Assembly: GCA_009929855.1 (NCBI GenBank)
Contig: RZZN01000001.1
Location: 62,001 to 126,000, forward strand
Source of the DNA: Gammaproteobacteria bacterium
GTDB taxonomy: Bacteria; Pseudomonadota; Gammaproteobacteria; Chromatiales; Chromatiaceae
DNA length: 64,000 nucleotides
Reading direction: 5' to 3'
In this document: one piece after another, positions 44,008 to 52,952 of the stretch
Layout of the letters: each line of letters starts with the position of its first letter
Numbering within the stretch: the stretch's first letter is position 1
The notes under the pieces: model-generated
The model's input: the letters and a program-made list of their open reading frames with translations, nothing else
Databases searched by the model: none
Told to the model about the DNA's origin: nothing
Position numbers and translations under genes: made by a program

Positions 44008-44631
44008 TCAGTGCTCGAACAGTGTGGCATCGCCCTTGCCGAGTCGCAACACGACTGGTGGATCAGCCATCATGTCCACCACGGTCGTGGGCTCGAGACC
44101 GCAGAAGCCGCCATCGATGATGAGATCGACCTGTTTGTCGAGCAGGTCGCGCATCTCCTCTGGATCGGTCAGCGGACGATCATGCCCCGGCAGCAGCAGG
44201 GTCGTGCTCAGGATGGGCTGATCGAGCTCGCCGAGCAGCGCGCGGCAGATCTCGTGATCGGGCACCCGGATGCCGATCGCCTTGCGCCGCGGGTGCAAGA
44301 GCCGCCGCGGCACCTGCTTGGTCGCCTCATGGATGAAGGTGTAGGGTCCAGGCGTCAAACCCTTGAGCATGCGAAAGGCCTGGTTGTCGATCTTGGCATA
44401 GGTGGTGATCTCGGAGAGATCACGGCAGACGAGGGTGAAATTGTGCTTGTCGTCGAGCTCGCGGATGCGCCGGATCCGCTCCATCGCCGATTTCTCCCCC
44501 AACTGGCAGCCGAGCGCGTAGGACGAGTCGGTCGGGTAGAGGATCACGCCACCCTCCAGCAGGATCTCGACCGAGCGGCGGATCAACCGGGCTTGGGGAT
44601 TGGCGGGATGGATCTGAAAGAATTGAGCCAT
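44008..44631 (-). CDS. yciO: YciO/Sua5-family protein
   Basis: A 207-residue single-domain protein of the YrdC/Sua5/YciO family. YPTDSSYALGC and the KxR-type segment (AMERIRRIRELDDKHNFTLVC) are present, as is STTLLLPG in the nucleotide pocket region. YciO is related to the enzymes that make threonylcarbamoyl-AMP for tRNA t6A, but its own role is less certain. It lies 9 bases after the PHP gene, as in E. coli. Confidence 0.9.
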   Translation of the reverse strand: MAQFFQIHPANPQARLIRRSVEILLEGGVILYPTDSSYALGCQLGEKSAMERIRRIRELDDKHNFTLVCRDLSEITTYAKIDNQAFRMLKGLTPGPYTFIHEATKQVPRRLLHPRRKAIGIRVPDHEICRALLGELDQPILSTTLLLPGHDRPLTDPEEMRDLLDKQVDLIIDGGFCGLEPTTVVDMMADPPVVLRLGKGDATLFEH

Positions 44632-44640
44632 GATGCTGTC

Positions 44641-45513
44641 TCAGGCCAGGGCGGCGGGTGGCGCATCGGCACTCGGATCGACATCCGCCCAGGTCGACCA
44701 GATCGGCGTGCATCCAGGCGGCAAGGGAGGTAGCCGCCCCAGCTCCAGCCAGGGGTGACCCGGACCATGATAGTCCGATCCGGCCGAGGCCAACAGGCGT
44801 TGCTCGCGCGCCAGCGCCGCGAAGGTCTGGATCTCATCGCGGCCGTGACTGCCCGAGACCACCTCCAAGCCGACACCGCCGCATTCACGAAATTCGCCGA
44901 TCAGTCTGAGCAGCTTGGTCCGCGTGAGCTTGTAGCGCGCCGGGTGCGCGATGACGGCCTGGCCCGCGGCCGCGCGGATCCACTCGAGCGCCTCGGGCAG
45001 GGTGGCCCACTCGCCCGCCACATGACCCGGCTTGCCATGGACCAGAAAGCGGTTGAAGACATCCTTGAGATCGCGCGCGAGACCACGGTCGACCAAGACA
45101 CGCGCGAAATGGGTCCGCCCGATCAAGCGCCCGCTCGAGAGTGCCTTGGCGTCCTCGTAGGCACCGACGATGCCATGGCGGGCGAGCCGCCGACCGATCT
45201 CCTCGGCGCGCCAGGCGCGATACTCGAGCAGTCTGGATAGCCCCGCGTGCAGGCAGGCCGTCTCGGGATCGATACCGAGTCCGAGGACATGGAGCGTGCG
45301 CCCGGACCAGGTCACCGAGATCTCGACCCCGGCGATCAGACGCACCCCACAGGCGTGCGCCGCGCGCCCCGCCTCGGCCAGTCCCGCCGTGGTGTCATGA
45401 TCGGTGAGCGCGAGAACCTCGATCCCCACCTCGCGGGCACGCCGCACCAGCGCCGTCGGCGAGAGCGTGCCGTCGGAGGCGGTGGAATGGCTATGGAGAT
45501 CCGGGCTGGGCAT
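44641..45513 (-). CDS. rnm: PHP-domain phosphoesterase, RNase AM/YciV type
   Basis: A 290-residue PHP-domain protein. Metal-binding motifs are DLHSHSTASDG, LTDHDT, GVEIS, the His of VIAHPAR and SDYHGPGHP, in family order. E. coli YciV (Rnm) removes 3' phosphate nucleotide by nucleotide from the 5' ends of short RNAs and 5S rRNA. The tail is Ala/Pro rich. Adjacent yciO supports orthology. Confidence 0.85.
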   Translation of the reverse strand: MPSPDLHSHSTASDGTLSPTALVRRAREVGIEVLALTDHDTTAGLAEAGRAAHACGVRLIAGVEISVTWSGRTLHVLGLGIDPETACLHAGLSRLLEYRAWRAEEIGRRLARHGIVGAYEDAKALSSGRLIGRTHFARVLVDRGLARDLKDVFNRFLVHGKPGHVAGEWATLPEALEWIRAAAGQAVIAHPARYKLTRTKLLRLIGEFRECGGVGLEVVSGSHGRDEIQTFAALAREQRLLASAGSDYHGPGHPWLELGRLPPLPPGCTPIWSTWADVDPSADAPPAALA

Positions 45514-45532
45514 AGCGATAGTCTACCGTATC

Positions 45533-45545
45533 CACTGAGTCAGTG
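45533..45545. repeat. Short palindrome CACTGAGTCAGTG
   Basis: Two perfect 6-base arms flank one central base between the divergent PHP gene and the next gene. It lies about 35 bases upstream of a possible extended -10 box and could be an operator. Confidence 0.3.
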
Positions 45546-45577
45546 TGAGCATCGCGCAAGACGTGGCTGACTGAGAT

Positions 45578-45586
45578 TGGTATAGT
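45578..45586 (+). promoter_or_regulatory. Possible extended -10 promoter
   Basis: TGGTATAGT fits an extended -10 element (TGn then TATAGT). No -35 box is evident. It would initiate about 80 bases before the gene at 45672. Confidence 0.35.
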
Positions 45587-45671
45587 TGTACGCAATCATC
45601 ATTCGTGCTCGTGCGTTGGCGCGGCGCTGCCCGCCCAAGCACACGATGCCTGCCCGAGGACGCTCCAGACC

Positions 45672-46418
45672 ATGCTCACCAAGGTCGACCTCAGCGATAT
45701 CGCGGATGAGCTGACAAGACTCGGCGATGAGATCCACCGCGCCGCGGAGGACGCTCCCCCACCGACCGACGATGAACCGGTTCCCGAGGTTCTGTTGCGC
45801 GGTCTCACGCAACTGATCGACATCTTGCGGGCAAGCGACGACGGCGAGCATCCAGACGCGACTGCCACCGCCTTGTACACCGCGACCGGAGCCACCCCCG
45901 AGGCATTGCTCGACCACGGCATGGTGCTACTGGCAGGGTTGAGCACGACGGCGGCACGCTTGGGCCTGCCGGACACCGCCCGCGCATTCGCCGAGCTGAC
46001 CGCCCCCCTCGCCTGTTGGCTGATCCGCCGGGGGAGTGACCTGATGCAACCGCGACTGGTCGTCGCGGCCTTGGTCTCCCTGGCCGATCGCCTGCGTCAT
46101 CCGGACGAGCTCGCGCGGCTGTTCGTCCTGATGAGCGAGATCGCCGAGGGCTTCACCCCGGAGCTCAGCCAGGGCATGGAGCCAAACGACCCGTGGCGCA
46201 CACTCATCACTCAGCGCGCGATCGTGGCCACCCGCAGTCAGCAACCCGCGCTCATGCAGAGCGCCTACGACACGCTCGTGGAGCAGCTGCCGGGGGAGGC
46301 GCCCCAGCTCTTTCGCGAGTGGATGGGCCAGCTGCAAACCCTGGAGTACCCAGCACCAGCGCGCGAGATCATCCAGCGCTATTTCGACCGTTGGTGCGAT
46401 AGTCAGCGGCTGCACTGA
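45672..46418 (+). CDS. Hypothetical helical protein
   Basis: A 248-residue protein that I do not recognise. It has no signal peptide or membrane segment. It appears all-helical: an acidic N-terminus (residues 1-60), a central Ala/Leu-rich region (about 80-160) and an amphipathic C-terminal region rich in Glu, Gln and Arg. Helix pairs such as LLDHGMVLLAGLSTTAARLG and PRLVVAALVSLADRLRHP suggest a TPR-like or helical-repeat scaffold, but no repeat period is clear. It is monocistronic, followed after 225 bases by the DUF3050 gene. Confidence 0.75.
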   Translation: MLTKVDLSDIADELTRLGDEIHRAAEDAPPPTDDEPVPEVLLRGLTQLIDILRASDDGEHPDATATALYTATGATPEALLDHGMVLLAGLSTTAARLGLPDTARAFAELTAPLACWLIRRGSDLMQPRLVVAALVSLADRLRHPDELARLFVLMSEIAEGFTPELSQGMEPNDPWRTLITQRAIVATRSQQPALMQSAYDTLVEQLPGEAPQLFREWMGQLQTLEYPAPAREIIQRYFDRWCDSQRLH

Positions 46419-46504
46419 CGGGCACGCGCGCCTGTGCGCGCGACGGCCCACGCCGGCCAGCGCGCGACGCTCGCATCGCTTGTCGTCACTTGGCACTTGT
46501 ATTT

Positions 46505-46530
46505 CATCAGTATTGAACGGAATACTGATG
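46505..46530. promoter_or_regulatory. Inverted repeat upstream of the DUF3050 gene
   Basis: Arms CATCAGTATT (46505-46514) and AATACTGATG (46521-46530) are perfect 10-base complements around GAACGG. They lie in a locally AT-rich stretch about 115 bases before the next start. The size and symmetry suit a dimeric repressor or activator site. It matches no regulator motif that I can name. Confidence 0.55.
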
Positions 46531-46643
46531 GCGACCCAAGGCACTCGGATCGCAGTCTCCGGAGCCCGGCCATGCGTCACCTCTGGCGGCGCTCACCGGC
46601 CACCGCTGACCGGCGTCCGATCATGATCACGAGGACGGTAACG

Positions 46644-47423
46644 ATGGCATCACTGAATCTGGAGCACATCCAGCCGTTGCTGGAGCGGCTCAACCAGCAC
46701 CCGATCTATGGCGCGATCACGCGGGTCGAGGACCTGCGTCTGTTCATGAGCCATCATGTCTACTCGGTCTGGGATTTCATGTCGCTCATCAAGTACCTAC
46801 AGGACAAGATGGCACCGGCGCGCGTGCCCTGGATGCCCACGGGCGATCCAGACCTGCGCCGCTTCATCAACCAGCTCGTCATGGAGGAGGAATCGGATCT
46901 CGCCTCGGACCAGCCTGGTGAGGATCAATATCTCAGTCATTTCGAGCTCTACTGTCGCGCCATGGCGGAGATCGGCGCCGACAGCGAGCGCCCACGACGC
47001 TTTCTGGAGCGGGTGAGCGAGCAAGGTCTCGACGCGGCACTCTATTCGGATCTCGTCCCCTTGCCCGCGCGCTATTTCACCGAAACCACCTTCGCCTTCA
47101 TCCGCGAGGACAAGCCACACCTGGTCGCCGCGGCCCTGGCGTTCGGTCGCGAATGGATCGTCCCGCCGATGTTCCAACGCTTGGCCGAGCAGATGGGGAT
47201 CGACTCCAGCCAGGCGCCCAGCTTCCATTACTATCTGAGCCGCCATATCGCGCTCGACGGCGAAGTCCACGGGCCGCTTGCGATCCGGTTGTTGGACACC
47301 CTCTGCGCTGGCGATGCCACGCGGATCGACGAGGCCGAAACCGCCGCCGAGGAGGCGATCTGTGCCCGGCTGCGGTTCTGGGACGGGGTCCTGAAGGCGA
47401 TCGAGCAGGCGCGCGCCGACTGA
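46644..47423 (+). CDS. DUF3050 family protein, heme-oxygenase-like fold
   Basis: A 259-residue protein of the DUF3050 type. The N-terminal helix LNQHPIYGAITRVEDLRLFMSHH, then MEEESD and HIALDGEVHGPLA follow the pattern of heme-oxygenase-like proteins. The acidic and His residues in the last two helices (E in MEEESD; H, D, E and H in HIALDGEVH) could bind two irons, as in HDO-type oxygenases. That is inference. ATG 46644 has GAGG at suitable spacing; ATG 46623 is an alternative. No membrane helix. A 10-base inverted repeat lies upstream, suggesting specific regulation. Confidence 0.8.
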   Translation: MASLNLEHIQPLLERLNQHPIYGAITRVEDLRLFMSHHVYSVWDFMSLIKYLQDKMAPARVPWMPTGDPDLRRFINQLVMEEESDLASDQPGEDQYLSHFELYCRAMAEIGADSERPRRFLERVSEQGLDAALYSDLVPLPARYFTETTFAFIREDKPHLVAAALAFGREWIVPPMFQRLAEQMGIDSSQAPSFHYYLSRHIALDGEVHGPLAIRLLDTLCAGDATRIDEAETAAEEAICARLRFWDGVLKAIEQARAD

Positions 47424-47495
47424 GGGCGGCGCGCTCGCGCGGCCGTGGCGGTGGTCACGCGGACCGTCACGGCTTGTATCGGCGCGATCAGCCAC

Positions 47496-47516
47496 CACCA
47501 TTCGTTGGTGACTCTT
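47496..47516 (+). terminator. Possible Rho-independent terminator
   Basis: A short hairpin (CACCA, loop TTCGT, TGGTG) is followed by a T run starting at 47514. It lies about 75 bases after the DUF3050 stop. The stem is only 5 bases, so strength is uncertain. Confidence 0.35.
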
Positions 47517-47661
47517 TTTCTCCGAGCCTTTTCGTCAACCATGCCGCGCACGCGGCTCAGCACCCGCAACCATCGGGTCATGCCGCGCGGGCGATGCGTG
47601 CGTGTGGGCGGCAATGGGCTCGGCGCCGATTTCGAACCAAACAATCCGAGGAGTATCCGCG

Positions 47662-47961
47662 ATGACAGCAGTCAGTGTGGCATTGGACAACGAAGGTTTT
47701 CTGCTCGACCGCGATGATTGGAGCGAGGAGGTGGCCATCGAGCTGGCCAAGGCCGACGACTTCGAGATGACCGAGCAGGTCATGGCCCTGATCCGCGAGG
47801 CCCGTGCCATGTACGACGCCGATGGGGTGGTGCCACCGATCAGAATCTTTGCGAAGAAACAGAAGATCTCGACCAAGGAGCTCTACGACATCTTCAAGAA
47901 GGGTCCGATGAAGCTGATCTGCAAGTGGGGTGGTCTGCCCAAGCCGACCGGCTGCGTCTAG
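47662..47961 (+). CDS. DsrC-like sulfur carrier protein with both redox cysteines
   Basis: A 99-residue DsrC/TusE/DsvC-family protein. The C-terminal arm ends in GLPKPTGCV with C98 penultimate and C87 eleven residues before, exactly the CysA/CysB spacing of DsrC, which carries sulfur as a persulfide or trisulfide. Compared with sulfite-reductase-linked DsrC it lacks the 7-8 residue insertion before the C-terminal arm and is about 13 residues shorter. GAGGAG lies 8-9 bases before ATG 47662. It is monocistronic, not in a dsr or tus operon, so its partner is unknown. Confidence 0.9.
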   Translation: MTAVSVALDNEGFLLDRDDWSEEVAIELAKADDFEMTEQVMALIREARAMYDADGVVPPIRIFAKKQKISTKELYDIFKKGPMKLICKWGGLPKPTGCV

Positions 47962-47987
47962 TCGGAGGCCAACCAGGACCTGACCGC

Positions 47988-48611
47988 TCAGGATGTCGCG
48001 TCACTCGGTCGGGCGCTGGCGAGTGCATGGACCGCCGCGGCCACGTCGCGGCTGAAGTCCTCCAACAACAGACTCAGGGCGGCGGTCAGTGCCGCCGCAT
48101 CGCCTGGCTCGGCCAACTCACGCCGATACCGTCCATCCTCCACCTGCCACACCTGACGCGTCGCCGGATCGAGCAAGACCCAGCGCACCCTGAGCACCGC
48201 CGCGCCGTCGGCGCTTCCCTCGAACGCCAGCACATCGGCACTCACGCCGACATCCATGCTGGTGCGCGGCGTATTCGGATGGACGAAGACCCGCGGACTC
48301 TCGAGCAGGATCGAGAGATTCTCCATCCAGACGCGGAGAAAATCGTCCTGCAGGGTCCCACCCCAACGCTGAAACTCGTTGATCGCCAGCCGATTCTGGC
48401 TCGCGCGCTGGACGATTTGTGGCCGGTCGAGGAAGAGCGGAAAATGCACCGGACCCAGCACCACGGACGGGGCCGAGGACGACGCCCAACCACCCTCGCC
48501 CGCGCCGGACATGGCCGTCAGGGTGTAGAAGCTCGCGGGGGGCGAGGTCGCGCAACCGGCGACCAACAGGGTGACGCTCAGCAGCACGCCAGCCGGCAAC
48601 CGCATCATCAT
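47988..48611 (-). CDS. pqiC: PqiC outer-membrane lipoprotein
   Basis: A 207-residue lipoprotein. The signal peptide ends at lipobox LVAGC (C20), and the mature protein is a PqiC/YmbA (ABC_trans_aux) domain starting FYTLTAM. It works with PqiA and PqiB to move lipids between the membranes. The first of three consecutive ATGs overlaps the pqiB stop, with a good GGAG site. Third gene of pqiABC. Confidence 0.9.
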   Translation of the reverse strand: MMMRLPAGVLLSVTLLVAGCATSPPASFYTLTAMSGAGEGGWASSSAPSVVLGPVHFPLFLDRPQIVQRASQNRLAINEFQRWGGTLQDDFLRVWMENLSILLESPRVFVHPNTPRTSMDVGVSADVLAFEGSADGAAVLRVRWVLLDPATRQVWQVEDGRYRRELAEPGDAAALTAALSLLLEDFSRDVAAAVHALASARPSDATS

Positions 48612-50293
48612 CGTACCGCTCCTTTGCCCTTGAGCAGGGCCTCGGGGTGACGCTCCAGATAATCGGCGAAGATGCGCAGCGAGCGCGCCGCCGCCGTGAT
48701 CTCCTGCAAGGTCCGGCGCAACTCTTCGGTGAGCGGCGCACCCTCGTCGATGAACTGACGCGCCCCGCGCAGTGATCCGGTCGTCTCGCCCAAGGCCGCC
48801 GTCAACTCGGGCACCACCTGCGTACCCAGCTGCTCGGCCAGCCGACGCAGCGCGGCGAGGGTCTGGTCGAGCTCGACCAGACCCTCGGTCAGCCCAGGCG
48901 AGCGGATGAGCGCATTGGTCCCAGCGAGCAGCGCGAGCAGATCCGTACCGATCTGGTCGAGCGGAAAGTCGGCAAGCCGATCGAGCAGGGCCGTGACCTG
49001 ACCGGTTGCCGCCTCCAGCGAGCCCGGCACGGTCGGCAGCACCATGAAATCACCCTGCTCGTGGAGGCTCGCGGGCGGTGCGCCAGGGTGCACGTCCAGC
49101 TCGACATAGAGTTGGCCGGTGAGCAGACTGCCCGATTTGAGCTGACCTCGCAACCCCTGACCGACCAGCCCCTCGACCATCCCAGCAGCCCCGAGTCGGT
49201 CCGCATCGCCGCGGACGGCGATCCTCTCAGGCTCGATCTCGATCAAGACCGGGATATGAAATTGAAGATCCTCGACGTCGAGTTGCAATTGGATATCCAG
49301 CACCTGGCCGATCCGGATCCCGCGCAGCATCACCGGCGCGCCGACGCTCAGTCCACGAACCGATCCGTCGAAATAGAGCAGATAACGCTCCTTGGTCGGA
49401 TATTGTTTCTCATGGGCCTGTTCGCGGTTGGCATAGAGCACGAAGACATGATCAGCGGGAGGCGACACACCTGGCGCGTCGAGGCTCGCTGGGGTATCGA
49501 GCTCCACTCCACCGATGAGCACCGCCATCAGTGACTGGGTGTCGAGCCTCAGCCCGTCGACGCCGAACGCCAGATCGATGCCACTCACGCTCCAGAACCG
49601 CGTGGCGGTGGTCACCAGACGGTCATGCGGGGCGAAGATGAACAGATCGATCCCCACGCCCCGACCCTGTGGGTCGAGGGAGAAGCCGGCGACCTGCCCG
49701 ACCTGGATCTGTCGAAAATAGACCGGCGCACCGATGCTCAATGAGCCGAGCGCTGGGGCGTTCAGCCGGAAGCGCGTGCCCGAGTCGGCGCTGGTGTAGA
49801 GTGGTGGCTCGGCAAGCGCCGTGAACTCGCGCGCCGCCGCCCCGCCCGGCATTGGATCGATCGCCAGATAGGCCCCCGACAGCAGCGTCTCCAAACCCGA
49901 GATCCCGCTCGCCGTCACCCGCGGGCGCTGGACCCAGAAGCGGGTCTCCTCGGTCAGCAGATCCTCGGTGCCACGTTTGAGCTCAGCGGTGACGATGACG
50001 CTGGTGCGCCGCGGCGCGACATCGATCGCGGTCACCTGACCGATCTCGACCTCCTTGAACCTCACCTTGGTCTGTCCGGCCTGGAGCCCAGCGGCGCTCT
50101 TGAGCTCGATCTGGATGATGGGACCACGCTCGAGCACCGCCTTGGCCGCGAGCCAGCCACCGATCAGCAAGGCGATCAGCGGGATGAGCCAGACCGGCGA
50201 GAGTCCCCCCCGTGGCTTGACACGCGCTTGCGGCTCAGGCACGGACGGATCCGCTTGGGTTGGGCGCGGGTGCGCGCTCGCGCTCTCCGACAT
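48608..50293 (-). CDS. pqiB: PqiB, MCE-domain lipid transport protein
   Basis: A 561-residue periplasmic protein with one N-terminal anchor (about 32-50, LSPVWLIPLIALLIGGWLA) and three MCE domains (about 57-150, 170-240, 285-390), followed by an alpha-helical needle rich in Leu and Gln. PqiB forms a hexameric tube between the membranes. ATG 50293 overlaps the pqiA end by 59 bases; ATG 50311 would add 6 residues. Confidence 0.92.
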   Translation of the reverse strand: MSESASAHPRPTQADPSVPEPQARVKPRGGLSPVWLIPLIALLIGGWLAAKAVLERGPIIQIELKSAAGLQAGQTKVRFKEVEIGQVTAIDVAPRRTSVIVTAELKRGTEDLLTEETRFWVQRPRVTASGISGLETLLSGAYLAIDPMPGGAAAREFTALAEPPLYTSADSGTRFRLNAPALGSLSIGAPVYFRQIQVGQVAGFSLDPQGRGVGIDLFIFAPHDRLVTTATRFWSVSGIDLAFGVDGLRLDTQSLMAVLIGGVELDTPASLDAPGVSPPADHVFVLYANREQAHEKQYPTKERYLLYFDGSVRGLSVGAPVMLRGIRIGQVLDIQLQLDVEDLQFHIPVLIEIEPERIAVRGDADRLGAAGMVEGLVGQGLRGQLKSGSLLTGQLYVELDVHPGAPPASLHEQGDFMVLPTVPGSLEAATGQVTALLDRLADFPLDQIGTDLLALLAGTNALIRSPGLTEGLVELDQTLAALRRLAEQLGTQVVPELTAALGETTGSLRGARQFIDEGAPLTEELRRTLQEITAAARSLRIFADYLERHPEALLKGKGAVR

Positions 50294-51524
50294 CAGCGTG
50301 CTCCAAGACATCCCAGATCAACCGGGGATCGAACGACATCGCGGCCAACATGGTCAGGATGACGACCGCGCAGAAAAACACCACGCCCAGCTCGGGCTGG
50401 ACGCTCGCCAGATTGCCGAGCCGCACCAGCGCGACCAGGAGGGTGACCACATAGACATCCACCATCGACCAGCGGCCGATCGCCTCGGTGATCCGATACA
50501 ACCGCGTGCGCTCACGCGGACGCCAGCTCGAGCGCAACTGCACCGAGAGCAAGAGCAGGAGTAGGATCGCCAGCTTCAAGAGTGGCACGAAGATGCTGGC
50601 GACGAAGATCACCAGCGCCAAGGGCCACATGTCATGGTGGACCATGAAGACCACGCCGCTCATGATGGTATCCGACTGGCTGCGTCCGATCGAGGTCACG
50701 GTCATGATCGGCAGCAGATTGGCCGGGACATAGCAGATGATCGCCGCGATCAAGAGTGCCCAGGTGCGTTGGAGACTCTCGGGCTTGCGCGCGTGCAGCC
50801 GGTCGCCACAGCGCGGACAGCGCGGGCGCACCGGCGGCGCGGCAGGCGCGCGCACCACCAGCGCGCAGACATCACAGCTGACGGCGGGCTCGCCGGGCCG
50901 CGGGGCGATCCAATCCGACCGCGACAGCGGCACCCGCAACCAGACCAGATCGGGATCGAGCGCGGCTTGCGCGGCGGCAAGCACCAGAATCAGGACCGCG
51001 AAGGCGAACAATGAGGCGCCTGGGACCAGGGTCGCCATGGCCGAGAGCTTGACTGCGGCGACCAGGATACCCAGCATGAAGACATCCATCATGCCCCAGG
51101 GCGCCAGCGTCCGGACCCAGCGAAACAGCCGCGGCAGCCAGTGCGGCACTCGCTCCAGAGCCAGCGGCACCAGGATGATCAACAACAGCATGAGCTGCAA
51201 TCCGGGCGCCAGGATGCTGGTGAAGAGCACCACCGCGGCGACCGGCCAGTTGCCCCCGAGGTACAGATCGATGACCCCCGTGATCAGGGTCGTATGGGTT
51301 GTCTGACCCTGCATCTCGAATGAGAGGAAGGGGAAGCTATTGGCGATGATGAAGAGCAGGATCCCAGCGATCGTCAATGCCAAGGTCCGGCTCAAGCTGC
51401 GTGGGCGATGGCGTTGCAGGACATTGCCGCAGCGCACGCACAGCGCCGAGCCGCCGGGCGGAAGCGGCGGGATGCGCTGCAACAGACCGCATTCGAGACA
51501 CGCGCACTGGATCTCTTGAGGCAT
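50235..51524 (-). CDS. pqiA: PqiA integral membrane protein
   Basis: A 429-residue inner-membrane protein with two PqiA domains of four helices each. Each domain is preceded by a rubredoxin-like zinc ribbon: CACLECG...CVRCG at residues 8-33 and CDVCAL...CPRCG near 218. ATG 51524 is followed by the first ribbon. It leads the pqiABC operon and ends inside pqiB. Confidence 0.92.
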   Translation of the reverse strand: MPQEIQCACLECGLLQRIPPLPPGGSALCVRCGNVLQRHRPRSLSRTLALTIAGILLFIIANSFPFLSFEMQGQTTHTTLITGVIDLYLGGNWPVAAVVLFTSILAPGLQLMLLLIILVPLALERVPHWLPRLFRWVRTLAPWGMMDVFMLGILVAAVKLSAMATLVPGASLFAFAVLILVLAAAQAALDPDLVWLRVPLSRSDWIAPRPGEPAVSCDVCALVVRAPAAPPVRPRCPRCGDRLHARKPESLQRTWALLIAAIICYVPANLLPIMTVTSIGRSQSDTIMSGVVFMVHHDMWPLALVIFVASIFVPLLKLAILLLLLLSVQLRSSWRPRERTRLYRITEAIGRWSMVDVYVVTLLVALVRLGNLASVQPELGVVFFCAVVILTMLAAMSFDPRLIWDVLEHADVGERERAPAPNPSGSVRA

Positions 51525-51679
51525 GGTGTTGACAGCAGTATTCAGGATGCGGTGGAGCAACGACTGGGCAGGATCGTGGGTGTCAAGGCGCGGTCAGAGT
51601 CATCATCACCGGCCGAACGATCGTTTCCAGTGGACGGCACCCCCCTTCAGACCCACGATGAGCAACGCGAGCGATCATC

Positions 51680-52111
51680 ATGACTCGAATCGACTTCTAC
51701 AGCCTCGCGCCCAACAGCCAGGGCGACCGTTTCATCCTCACCTGCCGGCTGGTCGAGCGCATCCACTCCAGCGGCGCCCGCGTGCTGATCCATTGTCCCG
51801 ATGTCGAGCAAGCGCGTCATCTCGATCGTCTGCTCTGGACCTTTCGTGAGGAGAGCTTTCTGCCCCATGGCCGTGTCGGTCAGATCGATAGCGAGCTGAC
51901 CCCGATCCTCATCAGCGGCGATGGCAGCCCAACGACCGAGCACCAGGTCTTGATCAACCTCGCCCCGGATGCCCCAGGGTTCTTCACGCGCTTCGCGCGC
52001 CTGTGCGAGCCGATCGATCATGATCCAGCGATCCGCACCGCCGGGCGCGAGCGTTTTCGCCAGTACCGCGACCAGGGTCATCCGCTCCAGCATCACCCAG
52101 TGCAGCTCTGA
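51680..52111 (+). CDS. holC: DNA polymerase III subunit chi
   Basis: A 143-residue chi subunit, which joins the clamp loader (via psi) to single-strand binding protein. RIDFYSLAPNS opens the protein and ARVLIHCPDVEQARHLDRLLWTF is the family core. Length matches E. coli (147). It is usually beside pepA or valS but here lies between pqiA and a membrane protein gene. Confidence 0.93.
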   Translation: MTRIDFYSLAPNSQGDRFILTCRLVERIHSSGARVLIHCPDVEQARHLDRLLWTFREESFLPHGRVGQIDSELTPILISGDGSPTTEHQVLINLAPDAPGFFTRFARLCEPIDHDPAIRTAGRERFRQYRDQGHPLQHHPVQL

Positions 52112-52134
52112 GGATCCAGGCCGGTCACTCAAGA

Positions 52135-52830
52135 TCACTCGGCCGCCCCGAGCGGACCTGCTCGAGCAGACCGCACGATCCCCAGCAAGCCATGGGCACC
52201 GAGCGCGAAAGCAGCGGTGCCGAGGGCCGTCAGACCCTGCTCGAGCCAGTGCAGCGCCAGCGATGTGGGGCTGACCAGCGCGATCGGAGGGAGCGCGAAG
52301 ACCATTGCCAGGTTCACCCCGAAGAGCGCGGCCAGCCCCCGACGCCCGCGCCGCCAGGCATTGGCGATGAGGAGCAGACTCATGGTCAGGTTGGCCAGGC
52401 TGGCGAGCCCCAGCAGAGGCAGAAACCAGCCACGCGGGATGCCCAGACCCAGTGTGCGGATCAGCACCAGGGTGGCGGTCAGGAGCAAGAGCAGTCCGAC
52501 CAGCGCGCGTGCCCGAGCGCTCCAGTCCCGTCCAGACGAGCGCGCGAAGGCGCTCATGAGCGCCGCGGCCACGAGGGCGAGGCCCGGTGCCATCAACGGG
52601 AAAAGCGCGTTGGCGAGCCACGTCAGGTCGGCACCGGTGACGACCAGGATGAGCTTCCAGCTCGCCTTCGCGAGTCCAGCCAGGACCACCAGCACCCCAC
52701 CCAGCCAGGCCATGTCGCGACTGGCCGGGTCGAGCCCATCCACCAAACGCGCGAGAAAGAACAACCCCAGCGCGGTGCAGGCCACTGGGATCAGATTGAA
52801 GAGTGCAAGAGGCAAAGTCAATGTAGCCAT
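52135..52830 (-). CDS. Unknown integral membrane protein
   Basis: A 231-residue protein with seven or so membrane helices: about 7-27, 40-60, 70-90, 105-125, 130-150, 165-185 and 205-225. The loops are short and positively charged (ARSSGRDWSARARA, ANAWRRGRRG). I do not recognise the family. ATG 52830 puts the first helix at residue 7; the extra 12 codons upstream are Arg-rich and overlap the divergent promoter. It is convergent with holC and divergent from the DsrC-like gene. Confidence 0.75.
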   Translation of the reverse strand: MATLTLPLALFNLIPVACTALGLFFLARLVDGLDPASRDMAWLGGVLVVLAGLAKASWKLILVVTGADLTWLANALFPLMAPGLALVAAALMSAFARSSGRDWSARARALVGLLLLLTATLVLIRTLGLGIPRGWFLPLLGLASLANLTMSLLLIANAWRRGRRGLAALFGVNLAMVFALPPIALVSPTSLALHWLEQGLTALGTAAFALGAHGLLGIVRSARAGPLGAAE

Positions 52831-52852
52831 ATCACCCCATCGTCTTCGCCGA

Positions 52853-52880
52853 TTGACGAAACGCAATTTCTGAGTATATT
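52853..52880 (+). promoter_or_regulatory. Sigma70-type promoter of the cysteine-less DsrC-like gene
   Basis: TTGACG at 52853-52858 and TATATT at 52875-52880 are 16 bases apart, each matching the consensus at five of six positions. The region is AT-rich. The leader would be about 65 bases. Confidence 0.65.
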
Positions 52881-52952
52881 CCTCAGTGAGCGCATAAAAT
52901 TGATAGATCCATAAGCGCGATTAATGACCACCAAACCAAGAGGATCACGAGC

